Assembly: GCF_024518675.1 (NCBI RefSeq)
Contig: NZ_JANIGL010000001.1
Location: forward strand, 1,116,001 to 1,180,000
DNA from: Pseudoalteromonas shioyasakiensis
Lineage (GTDB): Bacteria; Pseudomonadota; Gammaproteobacteria; Enterobacterales; Alteromonadaceae
Length of the DNA stretch: 64,000 nt
Reading direction: 5' to 3'
Translations under genes and position numbers: made by a program
Notes under the pieces: model-generated
Databases searched by the model: none
What the model was told of the DNA's origin: nothing
Seen by the model: the letters and a program-made list of their open reading frames with translations, nothing else
Shown here: piece after piece, positions 8,663-17,528 of the stretch
How positions within the stretch are numbered: the first letter of the stretch is position 1
Layout of the letters: every line of letters begins with the position of its first letter

Positions 8663-9634
8663 TTAGCCTTGTAGCAAGCTTAACGCAGCCTGAGGGCGCT
8701 GATTTGCTTGCCCTAAGATAGTTTGGCTTGCCTGTTGTAAAATCTGGCTTTTTGTTAATTTTGCCGTTTCTTCAGCAAAGTCAGCATCTTTGATTCGCGA
8801 TTTTGCAGCACTAACATTTTCAGCAATATTTGCTTGGTTTCGAATCGTTGATTGAAAACGGTTTTGTACCGCACCGAGTTCAGCACGCTTTTTATCTACA
8901 ACTGCAATTAATGCATCCATACCGGCAAGCACTGCCTGTGCATTACCTTGAGAAGAAACACTAATGCCAGCTTCAGTGAATACATCTGAAAAAGTAAAGT
9001 CAGCTGCAACAGCAGTACCACCGCCCGCGGCACTTACACCCACTAAATTGGCTGATAACGCTTCACCTGAAACACCCGAAGCAATACTTGCAATACCTGA
9101 TAAAGTAAAACCACCGTCAGCTGATAAAGAGTTAGCTGTACCACCCACATTTTGCATACTAAAGCCAATTGCTTGTACAGCATCCGCCCCCACTTGGAAG
9201 TTAGCTGAATAACTACCATCGAGTAGGTTTTGCCCACCAAAAGTAGTATCTGCTGCAACACGATTTACCTCTTGCCCTAACTGCTGAATTTCTTCTTGCA
9301 GTGCTAAACGGTCTTCATCAGTGTTTGAACCATTTGCAGATTGTTGTGCAAGGGTACGAATACGTTGAAACATTGATGTTATTTCTTCCATCGCACCTTC
9401 AGCAGTTTGTGCCAATGAAATACCATCATTGGCATTACGATTCCCTTGATTTAAGCCTAAAATTTGTGACTGTAACCGGTCTGTAATTTGTAAACCTGCG
9501 GCATCATCTGCAGCGCTGTTAATACGCAACCCTGACGATAGCCTTTTAAATGAAGTATCAAGATCGTTACCTGAATTAGTCAATTGACGCTGCGCATTTA
9601 AAGCGCTTACGTTTGTATTTACATATAAAGCCAT
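8663..9634 (-). CDS. Flagellin (copy 2), probable sigma-54-dependent flagellin
   Basis: 323 residues with the same architecture as its neighbours: MALYVNTNVSALNAQRQL at the start, RLSSGLRINSAADDAAG, and an ending of QASQTILGQANQRPQAALSLLQG. The central insert differs from copies 1 and 3 (GEALSANLVGVSAAGGGTAVAADF) and carries two extra residues. It is the only one of the three preceded by a sigma-54-like motif rather than a sigma-28 motif, as with the essential FlaA flagellin of Vibrio. This suggests it is the primary filament subunit (inference). Its 5' leader would be about 130 nt. Confidence 0.97.
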   Translation of the reverse strand: MALYVNTNVSALNAQRQLTNSGNDLDTSFKRLSSGLRINSAADDAAGLQITDRLQSQILGLNQGNRNANDGISLAQTAEGAMEEITSMFQRIRTLAQQSANGSNTDEDRLALQEEIQQLGQEVNRVAADTTFGGQNLLDGSYSANFQVGADAVQAIGFSMQNVGGTANSLSADGGFTLSGIASIASGVSGEALSANLVGVSAAGGGTAVAADFTFSDVFTEAGISVSSQGNAQAVLAGMDALIAVVDKKRAELGAVQNRFQSTIRNQANIAENVSAAKSRIKDADFAEETAKLTKSQILQQASQTILGQANQRPQAALSLLQG

Positions 9635-9775
9635 AATAAACTCTCTTCTTATCTGTCAAAATTAAGTCACTTAAAAGTGAATTTGACAAAGTGACCTGTT
9701 ACAGCGGCAAACCTAAGTCGCCTGGGGCAAAAAACTGCCACTTTGCGGGTTAGTTAATTAACTTGAAATAACTTG

Positions 9776-9791
9776 AGCAAATACCAGGCCA
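9776..9791 (-). promoter_or_regulatory. RpoN (sigma-54) promoter for flagellin copy 2
   Basis: Minus-strand TGGCCTGGTATTTGCT has GG and GC separated by 10 nt, with TGGC and TTGCT intact. It matches the -24/-12 consensus TGGCACG-N4-TTGCW with two mismatches. It lies about 140 nt before the start codon. Confidence 0.7.
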
Positions 9792-9804
9792 ACTCTATTT
9801 TTTG

Positions 9805-9834
9805 AAAAGAAAAAAGGCTCCATAAGGAGCCTTT
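9805..9834 (-). terminator. Rho-independent terminator downstream of flagellin copy 3
   Basis: On the minus strand AAAGGCTCC-TTAT-GGAGCCTTT (9834-9813) forms a 9-bp stem with a 4-nt loop, followed by TTTCTTTT. It lies about 210 nt after the copy 3 stop and just upstream of the copy 2 promoter, isolating the two transcripts. Confidence 0.85.
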
Positions 9835-9964
9835 GAAAGATAAGTCTAAGAGTGGATTACAAAACACTAACTATGGCACAGTTCGTGCTTTGTATATTAT
9901 GTTGTTCTTACAAATGTTAGAACACCAATGTCAGGGTTTAGCGCCTCCGCTTTAAATCCTATTT

Positions 9965-10000
9965 AGCGCCTTTGTTAATACCCCATTAGACAAAGGCGCT
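9965..10000 (-). other. Stem-loop in the 3' region of flagellin copy 3
   Basis: AGCGCCTTTGT (9965-9975) and ACAAAGGCGCT (9990-10000) form a perfect 11-bp stem with a 14-nt loop, 43 nt after the flagellin stop. There is no T-run, so it is more likely an mRNA-stabilising 3' structure upstream of the true terminator. The rest of the 9835-10042 spacer holds nothing else recognisable. Confidence 0.5.
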
Positions 10001-10042
10001 GCTTCATAAAATCAATTTTTAACTCAACTAAAAACCAGCTTA

Positions 10043-11008
10043 TTAACCTAGCAAGCTCAATGCAGCTTGTGGACGTTGATTAGCTTGGCTTAAAATTGTT
10101 TGGCTTGCTTGTTGTAGAATCTGCATCTTCGTTAAGTTTGCCGTTTCTTGAGCAAAATCAGTATCTTTAATGCGTGATTGTGCAGCGCTTAAGTTTTCAG
10201 ATATATTCGACTGGTTACGAATCGTTGATTGAAAACGGTTTTGTACAGCACCGAGTTCAGCACGCTTTTTATCTACAACCGCAATTAATGCATCCATACC
10301 GGCAAGCACTGCTTGTGCATTACCTTGAGAAGAAACACTAATGCCAGCTTCAGTGAATACATCTGAAAAAGTATAGTCGCTAGCCGCCGCCGTGCCACCA
10401 ACGCCACTCACACCCACTAAATTATCTTCTAAAGCATCACCTGAAACGGCTGAAGCAATACTTGCAATACCTGATAAAGTAAAACCACCGTCAGCAGATA
10501 ACGAATTAGCTGTACCACCCACATTTTGCATACTGAAGCCGATAGCTTGTACTGCATCAGCACCCACTTGGAAGTTAGCTGAATAACTACCATTGAGTAG
10601 GTTTTGGCCACCAAAAGTTGTATCTGCAGCAACACGATTAACTTCTTGTGCTAATTGTTGAATTTCTTCTTGCAGCGCTAGACGATCTTCATCGGTATTT
10701 GAGCCATTTGCTGCCTGCTGAGCAAGAGTACGAATACGTTGAAACATTGATGTTGTTTCTTCCATTGCGCCTTCAGCAGTCTGAGCCAACGAGATACCGT
10801 CATTTGCATTACGGTTACCTTGGTTTAAGCCGTTAATTTGTGATTGTAAACGGTCCGTAATTTGTAGGCCTGCCGCATCATCAGCAGCACTGTTAATACG
10901 AAGACCTGACGATAAACGTTGAAAAGATGTATCTAGTGCATTACCAGAATTCATTAATTGTCTTTGTGCGTTTAATGAACTAACATTTGTATTTACATAA
11001 AGTGCCAT
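10043..11008 (-). CDS. Flagellin (copy 3)
   Basis: 321 residues. The D0/D1 is closer to copy 2 (NSAADDAAGLQITDRLQSQ), but the central insert is identical at DNA level to copy 1 over 257 bp, so the gene is a mosaic of the other two. It ends QASQTILSQANQRPQAALSLLG and has no cysteines. A sigma-28 type promoter lies about 95 nt upstream, and a weak GGAGAA ribosome site precedes ATG. It is the first gene of the flagellin array downstream of flgL, from which it is separated by a hairpin. Confidence 0.97.
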   Translation of the reverse strand: MALYVNTNVSSLNAQRQLMNSGNALDTSFQRLSSGLRINSAADDAAGLQITDRLQSQINGLNQGNRNANDGISLAQTAEGAMEETTSMFQRIRTLAQQAANGSNTDEDRLALQEEIQQLAQEVNRVAADTTFGGQNLLNGSYSANFQVGADAVQAIGFSMQNVGGTANSLSADGGFTLSGIASIASAVSGDALEDNLVGVSGVGGTAAASDYTFSDVFTEAGISVSSQGNAQAVLAGMDALIAVVDKKRAELGAVQNRFQSTIRNQSNISENLSAAQSRIKDTDFAQETANLTKMQILQQASQTILSQANQRPQAALSLLG

Positions 11009-11100
11009 GATATTTCTCCCGAAGTAAACTTATCATTTACTCTTAAACTTACTCTAATTAAGCGGTAGTAGTTGTTTGCCACCATGCTTGGTTAATTAAG

Positions 11101-11127
11101 TTATCGGTCTGGTTAAAAAATCCTTTA
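11101..11127 (-). promoter_or_regulatory. FliA (sigma-28) promoter for flagellin copy 3
   Basis: Minus strand TAAA (11127-11124), 15 nt, then ACCGATAA (11108-11101). It differs from TAAA-N15-GCCGATAA only in the first base of the -10 element. Confidence 0.85.
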
Positions 11128-11317
11128 GGTATTTTTTTAAATTTTTCCCACAAAAACATTAACACTCTGATTTTGTTGGGTATTAAAATTTTAAAATAGG
11201 CGAATGATCATTTAACGCTATTAAAATGAAGTTTAACGATGTGTCATGGGAGAAGTTTAGGTTAATAAAAAACAGCGAAAATAGCTTAAGAAGTCTTATT
11301 TAAAGAGGGGAAATACC

Positions 11318-11346
11318 GGGTTAAGTATAAAAAGCATACTTAACCC
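11318..11346 (-). other. Hairpin downstream of flgL
   Basis: GGGTTAAGTAT (11318-11328) and ATACTTAACCC (11336-11346) form a perfect 11-bp stem with a 7-nt loop, 7 nt from the flgL stop. Only a short, mixed T-stretch follows, so it may be a weak terminator or a 3' protective stem. Apart from this and the sigma-28 promoter I see nothing else in the 344-bp gap 11009-11352. Confidence 0.55.
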
Positions 11347-11352
11347 ACGCTT

Positions 11353-12579
11353 TTATAAATAATCAAAAAGCGAAAGATTAGCTAAGCGGCCAAAAGTTGC
11401 CTGCGATGCTTGTAATGCCGTTTCTTGCTTGGTCAGTTCAGTAATAGCTTCAGCCATATCTAACTCTACAAGCTCAGCCTTTGCAGCCTTGTTGCTAATA
11501 TCTAAATCAGCATTAGACTGTTCAACCTTTTGCACCGTATTTAGTCGCCCGCCTAAGCCGGCTTGTACTAAGGATACTTGGTTCTTTGCATTATCTAGCT
11601 GCACAATAGCATCAGCTAATACTTGCTCAAATTCTTCTTGGCTTAAACTTGGATCTGTCAATCCGGCAATAAGGTCATCTAAAGTATTAAGGGCATTTTC
11701 TTTTTGAGGCGCTTCAAGATCAACATCAATTTGACCATTAGCCACTGGAGAAAACGAAACTTCCATCCCCTGATATTTTATAACACTACCTTCAAAACTA
11801 CCGCTACTAATAGGGTTCCCATCTTGCTCTACGGTGAATGTATTCGGTGTACCTGTAGAGACTATGAAGCTTAATGTGTTAGCTGTACCAGCTCCACCAG
11901 GAACATACTGCTCTTTATGAAATTTATCAAACTGCGATTGCTCCGTAACATAAATTTGAGAGTCAGTGATCCCACCCGATTCAGAACCATCATTACTCGC
12001 TACATTTAAACGCGCATTTACGTTTTCAAATGTATCAAAACCATTATCACTGGACTTGACTTCGACACCTTCTGCCACTTTTATCTTATGCTGACCTTGA
12101 TCGCCGCCGTACTCATAACGCCCATCGACGCTATTGTATGAATAGGATGGTGTGTTGTCTTGATAACCTGAAAAAATGTACTTACCATCTTCAGATTTGG
12201 TATTCATCAAATCTAATATTGTACTTTGCAGTGATTTTACTTCTTCCGCGATCCCTTCACGATCGATATCATCATAGACACCATTACCTGCTTGGATAGA
12301 TAGTGTATAAGCGGAATCCAACGCGCTTTTTATGTTGTCGAGCACACTTTCTTCAGTAGATAGCCTACTGGTAACCATATTAATATTTTTGCTAAACTGC
12401 TCATTGCTTTGAATCATGTCATTATATAACAAAGCACTTGCCATTGCAGAAGGGTCATCAGCAGCAGTTAGCACCCTCTTTTGTGTATTAACTTGCTCTT
12501 GCGCTTTGCTTACTGCGCTTTGGCTATTTAAGATTGAGCTTAAGCCGTTTTGATAGATTAAGTTATTTGATAAACGCAT
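11353..12579 (-). CDS. flgL: Flagellar hook-filament junction protein FlgL (HAP3)
   Basis: 408 residues, longer than enterobacterial FlgL and typical of polar flagella. It has the flagellin-like N-terminus MRLSNNLIYQNGLSSILNSQ and the VLTAADDPSAMASALL motif near residue 36-52. The C-terminal helix has AELVELDMAEAITELTKQETALQASQATF, matching flagellin D1/D0. It joins hook to filament together with FlgK. The start lies 2 nt after the flgK stop, so the two are translationally coupled. Confidence 0.95.
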   Translation of the reverse strand: MRLSNNLIYQNGLSSILNSQSAVSKAQEQVNTQKRVLTAADDPSAMASALLYNDMIQSNEQFSKNINMVTSRLSTEESVLDNIKSALDSAYTLSIQAGNGVYDDIDREGIAEEVKSLQSTILDLMNTKSEDGKYIFSGYQDNTPSYSYNSVDGRYEYGGDQGQHKIKVAEGVEVKSSDNGFDTFENVNARLNVASNDGSESGGITDSQIYVTEQSQFDKFHKEQYVPGGAGTANTLSFIVSTGTPNTFTVEQDGNPISSGSFEGSVIKYQGMEVSFSPVANGQIDVDLEAPQKENALNTLDDLIAGLTDPSLSQEEFEQVLADAIVQLDNAKNQVSLVQAGLGGRLNTVQKVEQSNADLDISNKAAKAELVELDMAEAITELTKQETALQASQATFGRLANLSLFDYL

Positions 12580-12581
12580 AA

Positions 12582-14618
12582 TTACCTCGCCGCATTCAAT
12601 AAGGTGTCGAAAATACTTCTAGCGGCCGTTAGCACTTGTGCTGACGCTGCATATGATTGCTGAAAACGTAACAAATTTGCCGCTTCTTCATCAAGATTTA
12701 CACCCGACAGTGATTCATACCAAGCTTCAGATTGTTCTGCAAGCGCAGTAAATGCTTCTTGGTTTGTCTGCGCTTGCGAAGTAATAACACCAATATCAGA
12801 GACTAAGCCTGAGTATGATTTATTAAGTGTTTCATGGTTATTCGTAGTATTACCCATCACATTCTGCCGTACTATTTTCGAACTTTGTAAATCTGCTAAT
12901 AGCAAACCGTTACGATTATCATCAAAACCATCTTTATTTGCTTCAACAGTAAAGGTGTCACCTAATGCAGGAGTGCCTTCTATATCAAAATCAAAGCCAT
13001 AATTTTCGAAGCCCCCCCCCGCAGCTTCAAGTACGCCTTCTATTGGTGGCGACCCATTAAACACAACACTATTTGAGCCATCAGATACAGTGTATTCATC
13101 TGGTTCTGCTGTTTTTTGTATAGTTATATCACCATTAGGCAAGTTGATAGGGTTATTTGAAAAACTACTTACATCAGTTATCGTTCCCGCTGAAATACTG
13201 GCATTACCGTAGTTATCAATATCACTAGCAGTTCGGATTGGTGAAGCAAGGGCGATATCTTCAGGGCGATCAGTAGCAAGCTCTAAACTGGTTGATGCTT
13301 GTGAGCTTAATTTGATCATATATTGATCATCAACACTTGGCAGATTCCCCATATCGAGGGTGATTTCTAATCCGAATAAATCTAGCCCATCATTAGCAGG
13401 GATATTGTCTTTTAAGTTTACTTTGCCAGTAGCTGTGTCAACGGCTGCGGTTGTAAAAACCTCATTACCACTGGCATCTAGGAGAACTTGTCCTTTATTA
13501 TCAACAGGATATATTTCAACTGTATTAGCAGCACTGTACTTAACTATGAAATCACTAGCCGGCAAATTATTACCTTGCCCAGGTTCAACAGTTGCCTTCA
13601 TACTTGCCGAACTCACATTATCCTTATATGCAAATGCATCCACTGTAGGGATTTGAAAAATATCTCCACCTAATTCACCGTCAGCATCCATACCTAGGTG
13701 GTTTTGTTGATTAAACGCATCCGCAAGGGATAAACCTATTTGGCCTAATTGGTTTTGAGCTGGCACTAATATGTCGTCACGAAATGCCAATAAGCCGCCT
13801 ATTTTACCCTTTAGCTTACTGGTATCCAGTTCTAAAGGTACCGCTTTACCACCATCAACATCCAAACGTAACTCTTTAAAGTTAGGATCTGGATCACCGT
13901 TTAATGAAAACAAATTAAAAGTACCATTCTCCATCACTAAAGCCTGACCAGTACCCATATAAATTTGTTTTGTCCCATTGGGGCCATCTAACGTTTCAAT
14001 GTCTACTAACTCTGATAAATCTTTAATCGCTTTGTCACGTTCATTATATAAAGCACTGGAACCTGACTCTCTGGATGTGCCATCCACCGTTGCAATTTGC
14101 GAGTTTAATTCACTGATTGCTTGAATTAAATTATTTGCTTCATCTGAGAAAATTTCTAATTGATCATTAACTATAGTTTGCTGATCAGCAACTATGCCAG
14201 ATAAACGATCCATCTGATCAATTAAATTCTGCGCATCAGACATTACTAATGAGCGTGCAACTGATGACGAAGGTTGATTTAGGCTTTCTTGCACATTATT
14301 AAAGAACGAATTAATACTTGTAGATAAACTATTTGATTCTTCTGAAAATAATGTATCAACACGATTTGCTTCTGAGATAAATTGATCAAAAAAAGCCTTA
14401 CTCGAGGTGTCTCGATTTAATTGTTTTTGCGCAAACTCATTAAGTAATCTGTATGTTTCTCCACGCCCTACCTGATTATCAATCATGGTAGTGAATTCTG
14501 TGCGCTCTCGCACATAACCTTCAGTATTTACATTCGCAATATTTTTACTTGTCGTTTGTAATAACTGTGTATTGGCATAAATACCCGAGCTGGCAATATC
14601 AAATAGATTAGATGACAT
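12582..14618 (-). CDS. flgK: Flagellar hook-associated protein FlgK (HAP1)
   Basis: 678 residues. The N-terminus MSSNLFDIASSGIYANTQLLQTTSKNIANVNTEGY has the rod/hook-family motif (NIANVNTxGY). The C-terminus GVNLDEEAANLLRFQQSYAASAQVLTAARSIFDTLL is the FlgK tail. It forms the first hook-filament junction ring. A run of nine G residues in the coding strand (13020-13012) encodes Ala533-Gly534-Gly535-Gly536. Any +1 or -1 slip here would truncate the protein before its conserved C-terminal helix. The gene is tightly packed between flgJ and flgL. Confidence 0.95.
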   Translation of the reverse strand: MSSNLFDIASSGIYANTQLLQTTSKNIANVNTEGYVRERTEFTTMIDNQVGRGETYRLLNEFAQKQLNRDTSSKAFFDQFISEANRVDTLFSEESNSLSTSINSFFNNVQESLNQPSSSVARSLVMSDAQNLIDQMDRLSGIVADQQTIVNDQLEIFSDEANNLIQAISELNSQIATVDGTSRESGSSALYNERDKAIKDLSELVDIETLDGPNGTKQIYMGTGQALVMENGTFNLFSLNGDPDPNFKELRLDVDGGKAVPLELDTSKLKGKIGGLLAFRDDILVPAQNQLGQIGLSLADAFNQQNHLGMDADGELGGDIFQIPTVDAFAYKDNVSSASMKATVEPGQGNNLPASDFIVKYSAANTVEIYPVDNKGQVLLDASGNEVFTTAAVDTATGKVNLKDNIPANDGLDLFGLEITLDMGNLPSVDDQYMIKLSSQASTSLELATDRPEDIALASPIRTASDIDNYGNASISAGTITDVSSFSNNPINLPNGDITIQKTAEPDEYTVSDGSNSVVFNGSPPIEGVLEAAGGGFENYGFDFDIEGTPALGDTFTVEANKDGFDDNRNGLLLADLQSSKIVRQNVMGNTTNNHETLNKSYSGLVSDIGVITSQAQTNQEAFTALAEQSEAWYESLSGVNLDEEAANLLRFQQSYAASAQVLTAARSIFDTLLNAAR
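13012..13020 (-). repeat. G9 homopolymer tract inside flgK
   Basis: Nine consecutive C on the plus strand, so nine G on the flgK coding strand, about 80% along the gene. The tract is in frame in this sequence. Runs of this length are classic slipped-strand contingency sites, and they are also prone to sequencing error. Confidence 0.9.
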
Positions 14619-14619
14619 T

Positions 14620-15594
14620 TTAATTTACTCCTTGGCGAACCAATGTTGCTGCCAATGTTTTAAGCTCAGTACGATTAAGTACTTGCTTTATTTTATCAGC
14701 ATAATTGGGGTCGGTTGCATAGCCTGCTTTTTGTAATGAATCTAAAAAGGCGGCAGGTTTTGCTGTATTTTCGAGGGCTTCTTGATAGCGAGGGTTCTCG
14801 TTTAAAAAATCAACGAAATCGTTCACACTATCTTTAATGGATTCGTACGCTCTAAAGCTCGCTTGCTTTTTAACGGGCATACCTTGTTCAAATTCTAACG
14901 TTACTTTGCTGGCTTTATCACCTTGCCAACTGCGGTCAGATTTAATATTAAAAAGATTATTACTGCTGCTGCCATCAGCTTTGTTAATAATATGTTTGCC
15001 CCAACCGGTTTCAAGCGCAGCTTGTGCGACCATAACCGCTGGATTCAAGCCAATCTTTTCTGCAGCCGTTTTAGCGTGTTCCCATACTGTTGTAATAAAT
15101 GATTCAACGTCATCAAAGTTATTACTTTGTTTACTGGTATTTTCAGAAGCTTTAGTCGACTCAACAGTGGTCGTTTCAGTGTCTTGTATTGTGCCATTAG
15201 CGCGCTTATCACTAGTAAAGTCATCGACTGAACGTAGTACTGAGCCTGGCATAAACTCTTTACCGTCTGGTGATAATTGCTGCACAATAAGATCTGCAAG
15301 CCCTAACGAGCCATTAGATGACAGTTCGACAGACAGTTGTTGGTCGTGCATTTCTTCAAAAAACTTTACTCCGCTTGAATTAAACGGGCTGTCTTTATCT
15401 TCAAACGCTTCATTGGCTTTACGCATACTTTTTAACAGCATTTGCGTGAAAATAGATTCAAATTGTGCCGCGGCTTTTTTTAAGGCTTCTTTTGACGCGT
15501 CACTTGAGGCATCACTTTTTAAAGCACTTTGACGTAGGGAGTCTAAGTTGCCTAAATCAAAAAAGTTTTGCTTATCGAGGTGATTAGTATCCAT
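14620..15594 (-). CDS. flgJ: Flagellar rod assembly muramidase FlgJ
   Basis: 324 residues with two domains. The N-terminal rod-scaffold part (about 25-105) has AAAQFESIFTQMLLKSMRKA. The C-terminal glucosaminidase-like domain (about 165-320) has NPAVMVAQAALETGWGKHI, with the probable catalytic Glu in the ALETGWG motif. It opens the peptidoglycan for rod growth in the periplasm. It is the first gene of a flgJ-flgK-flgL unit with its own sigma-54-like promoter. Confidence 0.93.
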   Translation of the reverse strand: MDTNHLDKQNFFDLGNLDSLRQSALKSDASSDASKEALKKAAAQFESIFTQMLLKSMRKANEAFEDKDSPFNSSGVKFFEEMHDQQLSVELSSNGSLGLADLIVQQLSPDGKEFMPGSVLRSVDDFTSDKRANGTIQDTETTTVESTKASENTSKQSNNFDDVESFITTVWEHAKTAAEKIGLNPAVMVAQAALETGWGKHIINKADGSSSNNLFNIKSDRSWQGDKASKVTLEFEQGMPVKKQASFRAYESIKDSVNDFVDFLNENPRYQEALENTAKPAAFLDSLQKAGYATDPNYADKIKQVLNRTELKTLAATLVRQGVN

Positions 15595-15632
15595 CAGCTT
15601 TTTGACACAATAATTAATAATAAAATTAACAA

Positions 15633-15648
15633 TGCAATAATTGAGCCA
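15633..15648 (-). promoter_or_regulatory. RpoN (sigma-54) promoter for flgJKL
   Basis: Minus-strand TGGCTCAATTATTGCA has GG-N10-GC spacing with intact TGGC and TTGCA. It lies about 40 nt before the flgJ start. An imperfect inverted repeat of about 10 bp (TAGGCTCTAG/CTAGAGTCTA on the minus strand, roughly 15685-15708) lies between this promoter and the flgI stop. Confidence 0.75.
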
Positions 15649-15720
15649 AATGAATTATAAGGGGAGGTATCAATGAGAGAAGCTAGACTCTAGTTACCTA
15701 GAGCCTAGTAAATTAGAAAA

Positions 15721-16815
15721 CTAAATAACCACTAGTTGACCGTTAATTGCGCCCGCTTCTTTAAGCGCCTCAAGAATTGCCATTAAGTCACCAGGGGCTG
15801 CGCCGACTTCATTAATTGCACGTACTAAATCATCTAAGCTAACACCCGGGTTAAACACAAAAGCCCGTGAATCATCTTCGTTTACATCAATAATGCTTTG
15901 GTTTGTTACTACGGTTTCGCCTTCGCTAAAGGCATTAGGCTGCGATACGTTTTGCTGCTCGGCAATTGTAACCGTTAGGCCACCATGGGTGATTGCCGCG
16001 GGTTGCAGTTTGACATTTTTGCCTATCACAATAGTACCAGTACGTGAGTTGACGATAATTTTGGCCGATGTATCCGCAGGCTTAAACTCTAAGTTTTCAA
16101 GGGTTGATAAATAAGCTACCCGTTGCGAGGCATCACGCGGTGCTATCACCCGGATTGAGGCTGCATCAATTGCTTGTGCGCTGTTAGGGCCAACTAGATC
16201 ATTAATTGTTTGCTCTAAACGCTTCGCGGTTGTGAAATCTGGGCGATTTAAATTAAATGTAATGTAATCACCTTGCATAAATGGGCTTTTAATTGCCCTT
16301 TCAATAATGGCACCATTGGGGATCCGTCCAACAGTTGGCGTATTTATAACCACCCGGCTTCCGTCTGCTCCTTCAGCCCCTAGACCACCTACAATCAAGC
16401 TCCCTTGAGCTATTGCATAGGTATTACCATCAACCCCTTTAAGAAAGGTTTGCAATAAGGTACCACCGCGTAAACTACCAGCACTGCCTATTGAAGATAC
16501 TGTAATATCAATCATTTGCCCTGGTTTTCTAAATGGTGGAAGCTCAGCATGAACAGCCACAGCCGCTACATTCTTAATTTTTGGTTTTAAACTAGTGTCC
16601 ATAGTGATACCAAAACTATTCAGCATGGCTTTAAAGCTTTGCTCGGTATAACGACTTTGTTCACCTGTACCAGGGAGACCTACCACCAAACCATAACCAA
16701 CCAGTTGGTTTGAGCGAACGCCTTCAACCATTGAAACGTCTTTTATGCGTTCAGCAGCGGCACTAAAATGCCACCCAAGGAGGCAAATACCAATCAGTAC
16801 TTTAAAACCATTCAT
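15721..16815 (-). CDS. flgI: Flagellar P-ring protein FlgI
   Basis: 364 residues, the family norm. A signal peptide covers about residues 1-21 (cleavage near SAAAE). It then has [31 protein letters not shown], the diagnostic FlgI motif. The C-terminus ends [14 protein letters not shown]. The product forms the periplasmic P ring around the rod in the peptidoglycan layer. It lies 12 nt downstream of flgH. Confidence 0.97.
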   Translation of the reverse strand: MNGFKVLIGICLLGWHFSAAAERIKDVSMVEGVRSNQLVGYGLVVGLPGTGEQSRYTEQSFKAMLNSFGITMDTSLKPKIKNVAAVAVHAELPPFRKPGQMIDITVSSIGSAGSLRGGTLLQTFLKGVDGNTYAIAQGSLIVGGLGAEGADGSRVVINTPTVGRIPNGAIIERAIKSPFMQGDYITFNLNRPDFTTAKRLEQTINDLVGPNSAQAIDAASIRVIAPRDASQRVAYLSTLENLEFKPADTSAKIIVNSRTGTIVIGKNVKLQPAAITHGGLTVTIAEQQNVSQPNAFSEGETVVTNQSIIDVNEDDSRAFVFNPGVSLDDLVRAINEVGAAPGDLMAILEALKEAGAINGQLVVI

Positions 16816-16827
16816 ATTTACTGTCCT

Positions 16828-17511
16828 CTAAAAAGGGAATAATGCGCTGCTAAAGAATCGCGTTAGCCAACCAGCACTTTGCGACTCTTGAATTTGACCT
16901 TTACCTGAATATTGAATTCGAGCATTAGCAACTCGATTCGATGTTACGGTGTTGTCTGCGGTGACATCTTGAGGACGAACTAAGCCTTCAAGGCGAATAA
17001 ATTCTTCACCGGTATTAAGTGTTAACCATTTCTCTCCACGGATCACTAAATTACCATTAGGTAAAACCCGCATTACATTAACAGAGATATCACCAAATAA
17101 ACTATTCGATTGATTTGATTTAGAGTCCCCTGTGAAAGATGAATCTGTACCAATTCCAAATTGAATACTGTCGCCACCAATGTTTACAGGTAATCCACCT
17201 AACCCGATCACTGGATCAAGGTTGGCGTTACTTTCTTTATCAGTTTCCGTTTTAGCTGCTTTTGACGCTTGAGTCGATTCTTGCAGCTTAACAGTAATAA
17301 TGTCGCCAGTTCGCAATGCTTTTTTATCTGAATATAAGTCGTTCGCTGAGTAACTATTGAATAATGAACCCGTTGGCACAACTTGCTCAGTCACGGGCTC
17401 CGGGTACATCGGCGCATAATATGGGTCATCCTGCACCACATGGGTATTTTGAGTAGTTACACAACCACTTAATATACATGCCCCACTAAAGACGATTATA
17501 AAATTACGCAT
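16828..17511 (-). CDS. flgH: Flagellar L-ring lipoprotein FlgH
   Basis: 227 residues with a lipobox LSGC (acylated Cys17). The family motifs SLFNSYSANDLYSDKKALRTGDIITV and LPNGNLVIRGEKWLTLNTGEE are present. The C-terminal strand ends in FF-SALFPF, typical of the outer-membrane L ring. It follows flgG by 17 nt in the flgFGHI unit. Confidence 0.96.
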   Translation of the reverse strand: MRNFIIVFSGACILSGCVTTQNTHVVQDDPYYAPMYPEPVTEQVVPTGSLFNSYSANDLYSDKKALRTGDIITVKLQESTQASKAAKTETDKESNANLDPVIGLGGLPVNIGGDSIQFGIGTDSSFTGDSKSNQSNSLFGDISVNVMRVLPNGNLVIRGEKWLTLNTGEEFIRLEGLVRPQDVTADNTVTSNRVANARIQYSGKGQIQESQSAGWLTRFFSSALFPF

Positions 17512-17528
17512 AATGCTGCCCTTACAGA

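Noticed and set aside
8663-9634. Opposite-strand ORFs inside the three flagellin genes
   Set aside because: They recur at the same relative position in each copy because the flagellins are paralogous; none has an independent signal for expression.
9727-9740. TGGCAGTTTTTTGC upstream of flagellin copy 2 as a second RpoN site
   Set aside because: The GG to GC spacing is 9 nt, one short of the required 10. The motif at 9776-9791 has the right spacing.
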